DNA of 64,000 nucleotides from Alphaproteobacteria bacterium (lineage in GTDB: Bacteria; Myxococcota_A; UBA796; UBA2385). The translations under genes were made by a program, and so were the position numbers. Of the stretch, positions 48,347 through 57,318 are shown in pieces. Numbering within the stretch: position 1 is the first letter of the stretch; each line of letters opens with the position of its first letter. Location of the stretch: assembly GCA_020632755.1 (NCBI GenBank), contig JACKEY010000007.1, positions 124,001 to 188,000 on the forward strand, written 5' to 3'. The notes beneath the pieces are model-generated. The model did no database searches. It was not told the DNA's origin and saw only the letters and a program-made list of their open reading frames with translations.

Positions 48347-49135
48347 GTGTTCCGATCTGCACCAAAGCTCCTGCCCATGCTGCTCGCCTGCAGCCTGACC
48401 GCCTGCTTCGACTCCGGGAAGAGCAGCGACGACGACGACGACGGCGGGGATGGTGGCGGCGGCGGCTGGGACGTGGACACCGACACGGACACCGACACCA
48501 CCGGCCCCGGACCGACGGACGACACCGACGGCACCGACGGGTCGTGGGACACCGACACCACCGCGGATGACGAGACCGACGGCGGGGACACGGACGGCAC
48601 GACCGACAGTACCGACAGCTGGGACACCGACACCACCGACGGCACGGACACCACGGATGGCACGGACACCACGGATGGCACCGACAGCACCGACGGTGGC
48701 GGCGACACCGGCCTGCTGCTGCGCGGCTATCGGGGCGAGGCCACCGTCCGGCCCGAGACCAGCTACCGCGGCTTCGAGGACAGCTACTTCGAGGGCCTGG
48801 GCAGCGAGATGGACTGCGTCATCACCAGCCGCATGGACCACACGGCGGTGCTCGACCCCTGCGACGGCTGCGACTGGGCCTTCGAGATCGAGTCCAGCGA
48901 CAGCGAGTTCACCTCGACGCGGGGCTGTGATCTGATCGGGCTGACCGACGCCAGCGAGCTGGACGGCAACACCTTCTCGTACGCGTGGGACGAGGACTAC
49001 GAGCTGGACAGCGGCGCGTCCTCGGTGCTGATGTACAAGTACGGCGGGTCCTGGTACCCGGTCGCCTACGCCGAGTTCAGCGCCGGCTCGTTCTCCTACG
49101 ACTGGCCGATCGCCTACTACTACTACTACCTGTAG
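48347..49135 (+). CDS. Asp/Thr-rich, Tyr-tailed lipoprotein, paralog 3
   Basis: 262 residues from GTG 48347 (GGAGG five bases upstream). Signal peptide with lipobox SLTAC (C20). The longest of the three Asp/Thr linkers (about 27-122) includes tandem repeats. The globular part is clearly homologous to paralog 1: 'GYRGEATVRPETSYRGFEDSY', MDCVITSRM, C-x2-C (CDGCDWAFEI), GCDLIGLTDASELDGNTF and a tail ending YYYYYL. The barrel gene starts 2 nt after its stop, suggesting lipoprotein and barrel work together. Confidence 0.85.
   Translation: MFRSAPKLLPMLLACSLTACFDSGKSSDDDDDGGDGGGGGWDVDTDTDTDTTGPGPTDDTDGTDGSWDTDTTADDETDGGDTDGTTDSTDSWDTDTTDGTDTTDGTDTTDGTDSTDGGGDTGLLLRGYRGEATVRPETSYRGFEDSYFEGLGSEMDCVITSRMDHTAVLDPCDGCDWAFEIESSDSEFTSTRGCDLIGLTDASELDGNTFSYAWDEDYELDSGASSVLMYKYGGSWYPVAYAEFSAGSFSYDWPIAYYYYYL
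48641..48676 (+). repeat. Two perfect 18-nt tandem repeats in a lipoprotein linker
   Basis: GGCACGGACACCACGGAT occurs twice (48641-48658, 48659-48676) with a degenerate third copy after it. Part of a wider Asp/Thr repeat region (about 48468-48710) that can change length without frame loss. Confidence 0.92.
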
Positions 49136-49137
49136 CC

Positions 49138-49836
49138 ATGCTGCTGCCTCTGCTCGCGGCCACCGCGGTGGCCCATGCCGCACCCGTGGGCGATCCGGTC
49201 CCCGACCCCGCCGTGGGCCTGTTCCGGACGGAAGCGGTCGTCGACGTCGAGGCCACGAAGGTCGCCGACGTCGACTGCACCGGCGACACCGGCTGTCGTG
49301 CCTGGGACCAGACGAACCTGACCGCGGTCGGTGTACAGCTGGCGCCCTTGCGGGGGCTCGGCGTGGCGGCGGAGCTCGGCCGCGGCAAGGTCCGGCTGGA
49401 CGAAGCCGACTTCAACGCCGCCGACCTGTCCCTGGCCGGCGCCCTGCGGGGAGCCGTGCCGCTGTCGCGCGTCTGGTGGCTGCGGGGCCAGGTCCGCTAC
49501 GACCTGGTGACCCCCGAAGACGCCGACGAAGCGGGCCGCCGCAGCTCGCTGACCGCCGGTCTGGGCCTGGCCTGGGGCGACACCGAGGGCGGCTTCGTCG
49601 GCCACCTGGGCGTGCAGCGGGCCCTGTTGTGGGACGAGACCATCGAGCCCCTCGGCCGCGGCAACCTGTCGATCGACCTGCGGCCGACCGGCCTGCTCAC
49701 CGGCACGGCAGGCTTCTCCTTCGCCAGCAAGCCGCTCGGCTCGGCCTGGAACGGCGCCCCGCGGCTGACCACCCGGGTGGAAGCCCGGTTCGGCGAGCAC
49801 GTGGGCGCGGGCGCCGCGCTGGGTCTGGCCTTCTGA
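49138..49836 (+). CDS. Predicted small outer-membrane beta-barrel protein
   Basis: 232 residues. Signal peptide MLLPLLAATAVAHA-A. A disulfide-capable Cys pair (in DCTGDTGCRAW) follows, then alternating hydrophobic strands (GLGVAAELGRGKV, WLRGQVRYDLVT, SLTAGLGLAWGD, ..., TTRVEARFGEHVGAGAALGLAF) ending in Phe, as expected of an outer-membrane barrel of about eight strands. It lies 2 nt after paralog 3. Family unknown. Confidence 0.72.
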   Translation: MLLPLLAATAVAHAAPVGDPVPDPAVGLFRTEAVVDVEATKVADVDCTGDTGCRAWDQTNLTAVGVQLAPLRGLGVAAELGRGKVRLDEADFNAADLSLAGALRGAVPLSRVWWLRGQVRYDLVTPEDADEAGRRSSLTAGLGLAWGDTEGGFVGHLGVQRALLWDETIEPLGRGNLSIDLRPTGLLTGTAGFSFASKPLGSAWNGAPRLTTRVEARFGEHVGAGAALGLAF

Positions 49837-49839
49837 ACA

Positions 49840-49863
49840 GAGCGGCGGCGCCGCCGGCCGCTC
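49840..49863. terminator. Hairpin between convergent genes
   Basis: GAGCGGC (49840-49846) pairs with GCCGCTC (49857-49863) around a GC-rich loop, directly after the barrel stop and overlapping the stop of the convergent propeller gene. Likely bidirectional terminator. Confidence 0.5.
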
Positions 49864-50860
49864 AGGGCTGGTAGCGCAGGGCGGTCCCGAAGCCGCCGAC
49901 GGCCCAGACGTCGTTCACGCCGGTGCCGTGCACGGCGTACAGGTTCTTGTTCACGCCGGTCGGCAGGTCGGTCCACTCGCCGCCGATGAGCTTCATGGCC
50001 AGGCCCTGGTTGCCGACGATGTAGACGTCGTTGACCGTCGCGGCCCAGACGCCCCAGACGCTCTTGCGGGTGTCGGGGGAGCGGTCCTCCCAGGTGGTGC
50101 CGTTCCAGTGCAGCACGACGCCGCCTTCGCCGACGGCCCAGATGTCGTTCACGCCGGTGCCGCTGACGCCGTAGAAGCTGCGGCGGTCCTCGTCCTCGGA
50201 CAGGGTCCACTCGCCGCCGCTGTAGATGGCCAGCACGCCTTCTTCGCCCACCGCGGCGCCGACGGTGCCGTCGTACCAGATGTGGTTGAACCGGGGGTCG
50301 CCGTCCAGGCGGACGAAGGTCCAGGTCCCGCTGGCGTTGGTGTAGAGCCCGCCCCAGCCGACGGCGAGCAGGTTGTTCGCGGTCGGGCCGTCGACGCTCT
50401 CGAAGTTGGCCGTGCCGACGTCGGTCAGGGTCCAGGTGCCCTCGTACTGGCCGATGTAGCCAGCGTCGCCGACCGCCACGACCGTGGCCGCCGCGCCCGA
50501 GCCGCTGCCCCAGATGCCGTTGATGTCTTCGCCATCGACGTCGATCGGTGTGTCGTTCCAGGACCCGGCCTGGAACAGCCGGACCTTGCCGCCCGTCACG
50601 CTGACCCACGCTTCGTTCACGCCGGACGCGTAGACGCCGGTGACGCTCTCGCTGGTCTCGAAGGAGACCTCGGTCCAGACGGGATCGGGGTCCTCGGTCT
50701 CGCCCGTGTCGGCCCCGGTGGCGCCGCTGTCGGTGCCCGTCGTGCCGCCGGTGTCCGAGCCGCCGTCGTCGCCCCCGGTGCCACCCAGGCACGCGCTCAT
50801 CAGCAGGGCGGTGGCGGCGAGGGGCACGGCGGTGCGGAGGGAGGGGAGGGACAGGACCAT
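49862..50860 (-). CDS. Lipoprotein with repeated beta-propeller-like (VWAVG) motifs
   Basis: 332 residues. Lipobox LLMSAC (C24), a Gly/Asp/Thr linker, then seven or so repeats with 'VYASGVNEAWVSVTGG', 'VSGTGVNDIWAVGEGG', 'VWAATVNDVYIVGNQG' and 'VHGTGVNDVWAVGGFG'. This resembles photosynthesis-stability-factor/BNR-like propellers common in Myxococcota, where they are lipid-anchored surface proteins. No catalytic residues visible. It is divergent from the UbiB-like gene. Confidence 0.82.
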   Translation of the reverse strand: MVLSLPSLRTAVPLAATALLMSACLGGTGGDDGGSDTGGTTGTDSGATGADTGETEDPDPVWTEVSFETSESVTGVYASGVNEAWVSVTGGKVRLFQAGSWNDTPIDVDGEDINGIWGSGSGAAATVVAVGDAGYIGQYEGTWTLTDVGTANFESVDGPTANNLLAVGWGGLYTNASGTWTFVRLDGDPRFNHIWYDGTVGAAVGEEGVLAIYSGGEWTLSEDEDRRSFYGVSGTGVNDIWAVGEGGVVLHWNGTTWEDRSPDTRKSVWGVWAATVNDVYIVGNQGLAMKLIGGEWTDLPTGVNKNLYAVHGTGVNDVWAVGGFGTALRYQP

Positions 50861-51047
50861 GGGTGCCTCGGGTCAGCGTCGGGCGCGACTGCGCGGGGAG
50901 GAGGAGGGCGTGGGGCGGATCGAAGCCGCCCCGCGGCCCGCTGTCAACTCCCGGCGCGTTAGCCCGGCGGGCGTGGGGCTGCACCGAGCGGCCCGCTCGC
51001 CGCCGGTGCCCGGCCATCCCGGGCGACCGGGCCTCTGCGGAGACGCC

Positions 51048-52421
51048 TTGTCCGATCGCCCGAAGCGGCCGCCGAAGGGCCGTGTCGCCCGCCTCGCCCG
51101 CCTGGGGGGACTGTCCGGCAAGCTGTCGGGGCAGTGGCTGGGCCATCGCGTCGCCGACACCTTCCGGGGCGCCCAGGAGCGGGCCACGGCCCGGGCCCGC
51201 CTGCAGAAGGAGAGCGCGGCCCAGATGGCCGAGACCCTGGGCACGCTCAAGGGCGCCGCGATGAAGGTGGGGCAGCAGGTCGCGCTGGCCGCCCGCAACC
51301 TGGACCTGCCCGAAGACGTGCAGGCCGCGCTGGACCGGGTGCACGACCAGGCCGAGCCGGTGCCCTTCGACGAGATCGTCGCGGACATCGAGTCCGAGCT
51401 GGGCCGCCCGCTCGCGCAGAGCTTTTCCCACGTCGAGCCGACTCCGCTGGGCACCGCCAGCCTCGGGCAGGCCCACGCGGCGCTGCTGCCCGACGGCCGC
51501 CCGGTCGTGGTGAAGGTCCTGCACCGCGGCATCGAGACCAGCGTGGCCAGCGACCTCGCCGCGATCAAGGCGATGTTCGTGGGCTCCCGCGTGCTGCGGC
51601 GCGACCGGGCCGAGCTCGACGCGATGTTCGGCGAGATCCGGGAGCGGCTGGAGGAGGAGCTCGACTACCTGCAGGAAGCCGCCAACATCGAGGCGTTTCG
51701 GGCGGTCTACGGCGCGGACCCCCGCGTCGCCCTGCCCGTGGTGCACCCATCGCACAGCACCGAGCGTCTGCTGACCATGGACCGGGTGCCCGGCGTGCCG
51801 CTCGCCGCCTTCGTCGAGACCGCCTCGCCCGCAGCGCGGCAGCGGGCCGGCCGCACCCTGGGGCAGCTCGTGCACGAGCAGGTCTTCCTCCACCGGATGC
51901 TCCATGCCGATCCTCACCCCGGCAACTTCCTGTTCTCCCCCGACGGCACGGTGGGGCTGCTGGACTTCGGCTGCGTGAAGCACCTCGACGAGTACTGGAT
52001 CGCCACCTACGCCCATGCCGGGCTGGCCCTGCTCGACGATGACCGCGCGGCCTACCTGCAGGCCTGCCGCGACATGGGCAGCTGGGTCGGCGACGATCCC
52101 GACGCCGGCGAGCTGCTGTGGGCCCTGGGCCGCGAGATCGGCGTGCCCTTCCGCACCCCCGGCTACACCGCGGGGGGCCCGGACGACCGGCTGTGGGAGC
52201 GCATGCAGCCGATCGGCCGCCGCATGCTGTTGTTCCCCGAGATCCGAGGCGTGCCGGCCCAGGTCATGCTCCACCGCACCATCGGCGGCGTCTACGCCAT
52301 GCTGCGGGACCTGAAGGCGTCGACCGACTGGGGCGCGATGCTGCGTCCGACCGCGCTGGCGGCCATCGCCCGGGCCGAGGGCCGGCCGGTGTCGGCCGTG
52401 TGCCTGCACGAGGAGCGGTAG
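51048..52421 (+). CDS. ABC1/UbiB/AarF-family atypical kinase
   Basis: 457 residues from TTG 51048 (GGAG five bases upstream); the reading frame is open earlier but reads as Arg-rich shadow. The KxGQ motif (MKVGQQVALAARN), the Ala-rich TASLGQAHAA loop, Lys in VVVKVLHRG, the catalytic HADPHPGNFLF and DFGCVK are all conserved. UbiB-like kinases assist quinone/isoprenoid lipid metabolism, here perhaps menaquinone-related. It lacks the C-terminal membrane helices of E. coli UbiB. Convergent with the TPR giant at 52437. Confidence 0.88.
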   Translation: MSDRPKRPPKGRVARLARLGGLSGKLSGQWLGHRVADTFRGAQERATARARLQKESAAQMAETLGTLKGAAMKVGQQVALAARNLDLPEDVQAALDRVHDQAEPVPFDEIVADIESELGRPLAQSFSHVEPTPLGTASLGQAHAALLPDGRPVVVKVLHRGIETSVASDLAAIKAMFVGSRVLRRDRAELDAMFGEIRERLEEELDYLQEAANIEAFRAVYGADPRVALPVVHPSHSTERLLTMDRVPGVPLAAFVETASPAARQRAGRTLGQLVHEQVFLHRMLHADPHPGNFLFSPDGTVGLLDFGCVKHLDEYWIATYAHAGLALLDDDRAAYLQACRDMGSWVGDDPDAGELLWALGREIGVPFRTPGYTAGGPDDRLWERMQPIGRRMLLFPEIRGVPAQVMLHRTIGGVYAMLRDLKASTDWGAMLRPTALAAIARAEGRPVSAVCLHEER

Positions 52422-52436
52422 CCGCCCGGCGTCGCT

Positions 52437-55400
52437 TCAGCCGTCGTCGAGCGACGCCAGCACGGCCTTGGCCTGCTCGGCGTAGCCGGGGTCCCGGGCG
52501 CGCTCGACCGCCTTGGTCGCCCAGGCCCGCGCGTCGCGCAGGTCTCCGCGGGCGCGGGCCACCTCGGCCAGGCCGAGCCAGGCGGGGATCTCGGCTTCTT
52601 CGTCGTCGGGCCAGCGGCGGGCCAGGCCCTCCCAGGTCTGGCGGGCGGCCAGGAGATCGCCCTGGCCCACCTGCGCCGCGGCGCGGGCCTCGGCGACCGA
52701 CGCGTCCCAGCCGGCGCCGAAGTCGGGCGGCACGGACGCGGGCAGCGCGTCCAGGGCGGTCTTCCAGTCTTCGGTCCCGGCCGCCAGCCGGCTGCGCTCC
52801 AGGCGCGCCTGCAGGGCGACTTCCGGGTCGGGGTGCCGCATCAGCGCGGTGAAGCCCGCCGCTGCCGCGTCGGTGTCGCCCAGGGCCGTGCGGCTGCGGG
52901 CCGCTCCCAGCTGCGCCCAGCCCTGCTGGGCCGTGTCGGTGGCGGTCTCCGCGGCCTGCACGTACAGGGTCAGGGCCTGGTCGAAGCGGTCGTCCCCGAA
53001 GGCCAGGTCGGCGCGCCCCTGCAGGGCGGCCGCGGCGCCGTCGCCGTCGCCCGCTTCCGCCGCCAGGTCCTCCCAGGCTTCCGCGGCTTCGTCGTCGGCG
53101 CCGGCTTCGGTCAACGCCCGGGCCCGGGCCTCGGCCAGCAGCCGGGCGCTCTCTTCGTCCGGGGCGGACAGGGTGCCCAGCAGTGCGGCGGCGCCGGCGG
53201 GATCCCCGCTGCGGCGCAGCACCTCGGCGCGGCCCATCGCCGCGAAGACGCGGGTGCCGGCATCGCCGTCGGCCTCGGCGGCGGTGTAGGCGGCCAGGGC
53301 CTGGGCGACATCGCCGGCCTCGAGCCAGGCGTCGCCGAGCTCCAGGCGCAGGGCGGCCGCGGCTTCGTCGTCCTCGGTCAGCTCGACGGCCCGCGCCAGC
53401 AGGGCGGCGCCCTGGGCCGACTCGCCCCGCCCGCGGGCGGCGTGGCCGGCCTCGACGATGACGTCCACGGCCGACGCTGGCGCGCGGGCCAGCAGCGCGT
53501 CGCGCTGGCGGCGGACGACGGTCGCGGCGGGGGTGTCGCCGGCCTGCAGCAGCGCGCGCTCCTTGGCGCCGAGCAGCGCCAGCCGGGCGGCCACGTCGTC
53601 GCCCACCCGGGCCAGGCCCTGGTCCACCACCGCCACGGCCCGGTCGGCCCGATCCGCCGCCAGGCCGGCGCGCACGCCGCCGAGCACGGCGTCGACCACG
53701 GTGTCGTGGCTGGCATCTTCGTCGAGTGCCTCGAGCGCGGCGCTGTAGCCGTCCAGGGCCGCGGCTGGCTGGCCCAGCCGCTCGTCGACGTCCGCGCAGA
53801 GCAGCAGGGCGCCGACCCGGGACAGGGCGTCGGGCGCGCCGGCGATGGCGCCGGCACAGGCCGCACGCGCGTCCGGGAGCGCCTCGGCGGACACCAGCGC
53901 CTCGACCATCGCGATGCGGGCCCGCGCAGCCTGGGGGGCGTCGTCCTGGGAGAGGGCCACCACCGCCTTCCAGCGCGCGGCGGCTTCTGCGTGGTCGCCG
54001 GTCTCGACCGCCAGCATCGCCAGCTCCTCGAGCGCCCGCACCCGCCAGCTGCCGTCGGCGTCGCTGCTGGCCACGTCTTCGAGCAGGGCGCGGGCGGACT
54101 CGACCTCGCCGCGGGCCAGCGCGACCTGGGCCATGCCCAGCCGCCCCTGCACCGCGACCTCGGCGTCGCCGCTCTCGGCCAGCCGCTCGTAGGCTTCCGC
54201 CGCTTCGTCGTGTCGACCGCCGCGCACCAGGCCCTGGGCGATGCGCAGCTCCAGCCACACGCGGTCCTGGGGCTGCTCCGTCTCGGCCAGCAGGTCGCGC
54301 CAGACGACCAGGGCGGCAGGCACGTCCCCCTGCAGGGCCAGGGCCTCGCCGAGCGCGGTGCGGGCCTCGCGTCGGGTCCCATCGTCCAGGTCCGGACGCT
54401 CCAGCAGGGCCTCGAGCTGGCTGCGGGCGGTGCCCGGGTCGTTGGCCTCGAGCAGGGCCATGGCCCGCCCCAGCTCGCCCTGGGCCTCGATCATGGCGGC
54501 GGCGTCGGCGCCCAGATCGGCCGCCAGGGCCCGCAGGGTGTCGTCGTCGGCGCTGCCCACCAGGCGGGCGAGGGACGTGCGCGCCTGCTCGGCGGTGGTC
54601 GGGTCTCCCGCGGCCGAGGCCGCTTCGATGGCCGACTTGAAGGCCTCGGCTGCCGGTCGCAGCTCGGCCGCGTCTTCGTGCACGTGGGCCTGGACCAGCC
54701 AGGCCCGGGCCAGCAGGCGAGGGTCTCCGCCGGGGGCCAGCAGCGGCTTGACCAGGGTGCGGGCTTCGTCCGACTGCCCGCTGCGCTGGAGCAGGTCGGC
54801 GAGCGCCAGGGTGGCGGCCGCGCGGCCGTCGGAGCCGTCGGCCGTCGCCGTCACCAGGGCCCGCCAGGCCGCCAGGGCCTCTTCCGTCCGTCCGGCCTGC
54901 TCCAGGGTGCGGGCGTGCAGCTCGGCCACCCGCCGCGTGGTGGCGCCGGTGGTCTCGAGCGCCGCGGCGAGGTCCAGCTCGGCCAGCGCGCCGTCCAGGT
55001 CGCCGCGGGCCGCCCGGCCCGACGCCAGGGCGACGTAGAGCTCGGCGTGCCCGTCGGGCAGCTGGCTCAGGGAGCCGTGCACCGCGGCGAGGCGCGCTTC
55101 CGCGTCGGCCCTGGCGTCGTCGTCGCCGGCCATCGCCTCGTACACCAGCATGGCGCGGGCCCGCTGCTCGACCGGCTGCTGCTCGAGCTCCAGCAGGGGC
55201 AGGACCACGGCCCGCGCCTCGTCGGCGGCCTCGGGGACCGTGACCGCGCGCGCCGCCAGCCGCTCCGCCAGGTTCAGCCGCACCTCGCCGCTCAGCTCCA
55301 CGTCGTCGCCGGCCGCGGTCATCGCCTGGCGCAGCAGGTCGATGGCTCCGTCCTCGTCCCCCATGCGCCGCGCCTGGGCCGCCGCCTCGCGCAGGTAGCC

Positions 55401-56990
55401 GACCCGGTCGGGCGCGCTCTCGGCGTCTTCGGCCAGGGCCTCGAAGCGTGCGCGGGCTTCTTCGGCGGGCAGGCCGTGCAGCGCCGCGACCGCGTCGTCG
55501 CCGCCCCCCGTCAGGGCCGGGTCCTGGCCGGCGATCACCCGCGCGAGCACCAGCAGGCCCGCGACCGCCGCCACGCTGCCGCCCAGGGCCAGCACGTGGC
55601 GCGGCTGCACCCGGCGCAGCAGCTCGCCCAGCCCCGCCTCGGTCACCCGGGCCCCGCGGGCCGCCAGCTGCTCGAAGGCCGCCGGGGACAGCCCCAGGGC
55701 GCCGCGCAGGTCCGCGCCCTGGACCGACGCGCCCAGCAGGTCGGCGCCGGCCAGATCGGCCTGGTCGAAGATCGCCCGGTCCAGCGTCGTGGTGCGCAGA
55801 TCGCAGTCCGCCAGCCTCGCGGCCGTCAGGTCCGCGCCGGTCAGGTCGCAGCCGTCGAGCAGGGCGCCGCGCAGGTCGACACCGGTCAGGTCGGCGTCCT
55901 GCAGGGACGCGCCGCGCAGGTCGGCCTCGCGCAGGTCGGCGTCGGTGAGGTCCGCGCCGCGCAGCACCGCGGTCGCCAGGCCGGCGCCTCGCAGTCGGGC
56001 GCCCGACATGCGTGCCTCGACGAAGGACGCGCCGCCCAGGCTGGCCTGCTGCAGGTGGGCCCGCTGCAGGTTCGCGCCATCGACCGTCGCCCCGGACCAG
56101 TCGACCTCTTCGAGGTGGCGGCCCGACAGATCCTGGCCCGACAGGTCGGCGCCGGGACCACCGGGCAGGCGAGCCAGCCGCTCGGCCTGCTTCTGGGCCG
56201 CGTCCCGTGCGCGCTCGTCGTCGCGACCGCCGCGCCGCTCGCCGGCCTGCTCGCGCCACGCCACCAGGCGGTCCCGCACGCCCTGCGCCGCCCGGCAGGC
56301 CGCCCGGCGGGCCGGGGCCGCGGCCAGCCCCGCGATGCGCACGACCGGGGCGAGCTCCGGAGCGACCGCGCCGTCCCAGGCCCCGGCGGCCAGCGCGGTG
56401 GCGCGTTGCTCGGGGGACAGGCCCCGCACGCCGCTGATCCGGGCCCGGTGCCACCGCAGGTCCTGCAGGGTCGCGCCGGACAGGTCGGCACCCGAGAGGT
56501 CGCTGCCCGACAGGTCGGCCTGGGTCAGATCGGCGCCGGCCAGCACGGTGCCACGCAGGTCGGCGCGGCTCAGCTCGGCGCGCACAAGGCAGGCCCCTCG
56601 CAGGTCCGCCTCGAGCAGGATGGCCCCGTCCAGGCGGGCGTCGGACAGGTCGGCACCGCCGAGCACCGCGGCCTCGAGGTCCAGGTCGCGGGCGATCACC
56701 CGCCGCAGGTCGGCGCCGTCCAGGCGGGCCCGCCGCAGCCGCCCCTCGTGCAGCTTCGAGCCCGTCAGGCTCGCCTCGCGCAGGTCGGCCCCGCGCAGGT
56801 CGATGCAGGTCAGGTCCCGGCCCGACAGGTCCGAGCCGGCCAGCCGTGCGCCGACCAGGCTGTCCCCGCGGCCTGCGGTGACGGCCAGCAGGGACACCGG
56901 CCACGCGCCCGACGGGGTCGCGCCGGGCAGGGGGACGCCGGGGGAGGCGTCCGGTCCGGGTGCGGGGGGAGGGGAGGAGTCCTGGTGCAC
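52437..56990 (-). CDS. Giant pentapeptide-repeat / TPR membrane protein
   Basis: 1,517 residues. Two blocks of pentapeptide repeats A(D/N)LxG (about 43-183 and 280-432) flank a charged helical spacer; a membrane helix (about 464-487, HVLALGGSVAAVAGLLVLARV) follows; the remaining ~1,020 residues are TPR-like helical repeats with high Ala/Glu/Asp content. The topology places the right-handed beta-helices in the cytoplasm and the TPR superhelix outside, if the charged N-terminal side stays in. No signal peptide. GTG 56990 has a weak ribosome site. Function unknown; a large scaffold is likely. Confidence 0.85.
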   Translation of the reverse strand: MHQDSSPPPAPGPDASPGVPLPGATPSGAWPVSLLAVTAGRGDSLVGARLAGSDLSGRDLTCIDLRGADLREASLTGSKLHEGRLRRARLDGADLRRVIARDLDLEAAVLGGADLSDARLDGAILLEADLRGACLVRAELSRADLRGTVLAGADLTQADLSGSDLSGADLSGATLQDLRWHRARISGVRGLSPEQRATALAAGAWDGAVAPELAPVVRIAGLAAAPARRAACRAAQGVRDRLVAWREQAGERRGGRDDERARDAAQKQAERLARLPGGPGADLSGQDLSGRHLEEVDWSGATVDGANLQRAHLQQASLGGASFVEARMSGARLRGAGLATAVLRGADLTDADLREADLRGASLQDADLTGVDLRGALLDGCDLTGADLTAARLADCDLRTTTLDRAIFDQADLAGADLLGASVQGADLRGALGLSPAAFEQLAARGARVTEAGLGELLRRVQPRHVLALGGSVAAVAGLLVLARVIAGQDPALTGGGDDAVAALHGLPAEEARARFEALAEDAESAPDRVGYLREAAAQARRMGDEDGAIDLLRQAMTAAGDDVELSGEVRLNLAERLAARAVTVPEAADEARAVVLPLLELEQQPVEQRARAMLVYEAMAGDDDARADAEARLAAVHGSLSQLPDGHAELYVALASGRAARGDLDGALAELDLAAALETTGATTRRVAELHARTLEQAGRTEEALAAWRALVTATADGSDGRAAATLALADLLQRSGQSDEARTLVKPLLAPGGDPRLLARAWLVQAHVHEDAAELRPAAEAFKSAIEAASAAGDPTTAEQARTSLARLVGSADDDTLRALAADLGADAAAMIEAQGELGRAMALLEANDPGTARSQLEALLERPDLDDGTRREARTALGEALALQGDVPAALVVWRDLLAETEQPQDRVWLELRIAQGLVRGGRHDEAAEAYERLAESGDAEVAVQGRLGMAQVALARGEVESARALLEDVASSDADGSWRVRALEELAMLAVETGDHAEAAARWKAVVALSQDDAPQAARARIAMVEALVSAEALPDARAACAGAIAGAPDALSRVGALLLCADVDERLGQPAAALDGYSAALEALDEDASHDTVVDAVLGGVRAGLAADRADRAVAVVDQGLARVGDDVAARLALLGAKERALLQAGDTPAATVVRRQRDALLARAPASAVDVIVEAGHAARGRGESAQGAALLARAVELTEDDEAAAALRLELGDAWLEAGDVAQALAAYTAAEADGDAGTRVFAAMGRAEVLRRSGDPAGAAALLGTLSAPDEESARLLAEARARALTEAGADDEAAEAWEDLAAEAGDGDGAAAALQGRADLAFGDDRFDQALTLYVQAAETATDTAQQGWAQLGAARSRTALGDTDAAAAGFTALMRHPDPEVALQARLERSRLAAGTEDWKTALDALPASVPPDFGAGWDASVAEARAAAQVGQGDLLAARQTWEGLARRWPDDEEAEIPAWLGLAEVARARGDLRDARAWATKAVERARDPGYAEQAKAVLASLDDG
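55695..56864 (-). repeat. Pentapeptide repeats, two blocks
   Basis: In-frame ADLSG/ADLRG-type pentads recur through 56442-56864 and 55695-56153, separated by a helical spacer. The DNA shows imperfect 15-nt periodicity (GTCNGC...). The whole span is coding. Confidence 0.85.
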
Positions 56991-57082
56991 GGCGCCAGCC
57001 TATCCGCGGCGGACCCGCGCGGTCTCGGAGGCGGCGGGTCACCCGGCGCGCGGGAGGGAGGTCTCGCTCGGGACGCAGGGGC

Positions 57083-57098
57083 TGGCACGGGAGTTGCT
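57083..57098 (+). promoter_or_regulatory. Sigma-54 promoter, TGGCACG-N4-TTGCT
   Basis: Matches the -24/-12 consensus TGGCACG-N4-TTGCW perfectly, with GG (57084-57085) and GC (57096-57097) 10 bp apart. It points at murA, 220 nt downstream. It lies in the 328-nt gap 56991-57318, which holds no gene but several inverted repeats. Confidence 0.75.
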
Positions 57099-57169
57099 TC
57101 GAGGCCCCGCAGACGCGCTCGCGGAAGGGCGCGCCTCGCCTTGCCGGTCCGGGGCTGGCACCATACCGG

Positions 57170-57193
57170 TGCTCCGCTCGGAGCATGTGCTCC
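57170..57193. promoter_or_regulatory. Triple half-site TGCTCC / GGAGCA / TGCTCC
   Basis: TGCTCC (57170-57175), GGAGCA (57180-57185) and TGCTCC (57188-57193) make two overlapping inverted repeats downstream of the sigma-54 site. Could be a regulator-binding site or an RNA stem in the murA leader. Confidence 0.4.
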
Positions 57194-57195
57194 AT

Positions 57196-57214
57196 GGGTC
57201 GGTCCTCCCGACCC
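57196..57214 (+). other. Hairpin in the murA leader
   Basis: GGGTCGG (57196-57202) pairs with CCGACCC (57208-57214), loop TCCTC. Located 105 nt before murA. It may be an attenuator or terminator of a short sigma-54 transcript; evidence is structural only. Confidence 0.4.
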
Positions 57215-57318
57215 TCTGACCGGGTCCTCCCTCCCTCCCCCGGCGCCCTCGCTGCAGGACGCCAGACCCGGCGCGGGGTCCTCCTCCCGCCTCCTCCCTC
57301 TCCCGAGGACACAGCGAC

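Noticed and set aside
57156..57161. Second TGGCAC near murA as another sigma-54 promoter
   Set aside because: The next GC pair is 12 bp from GG, not 10, and the -12 element is missing.
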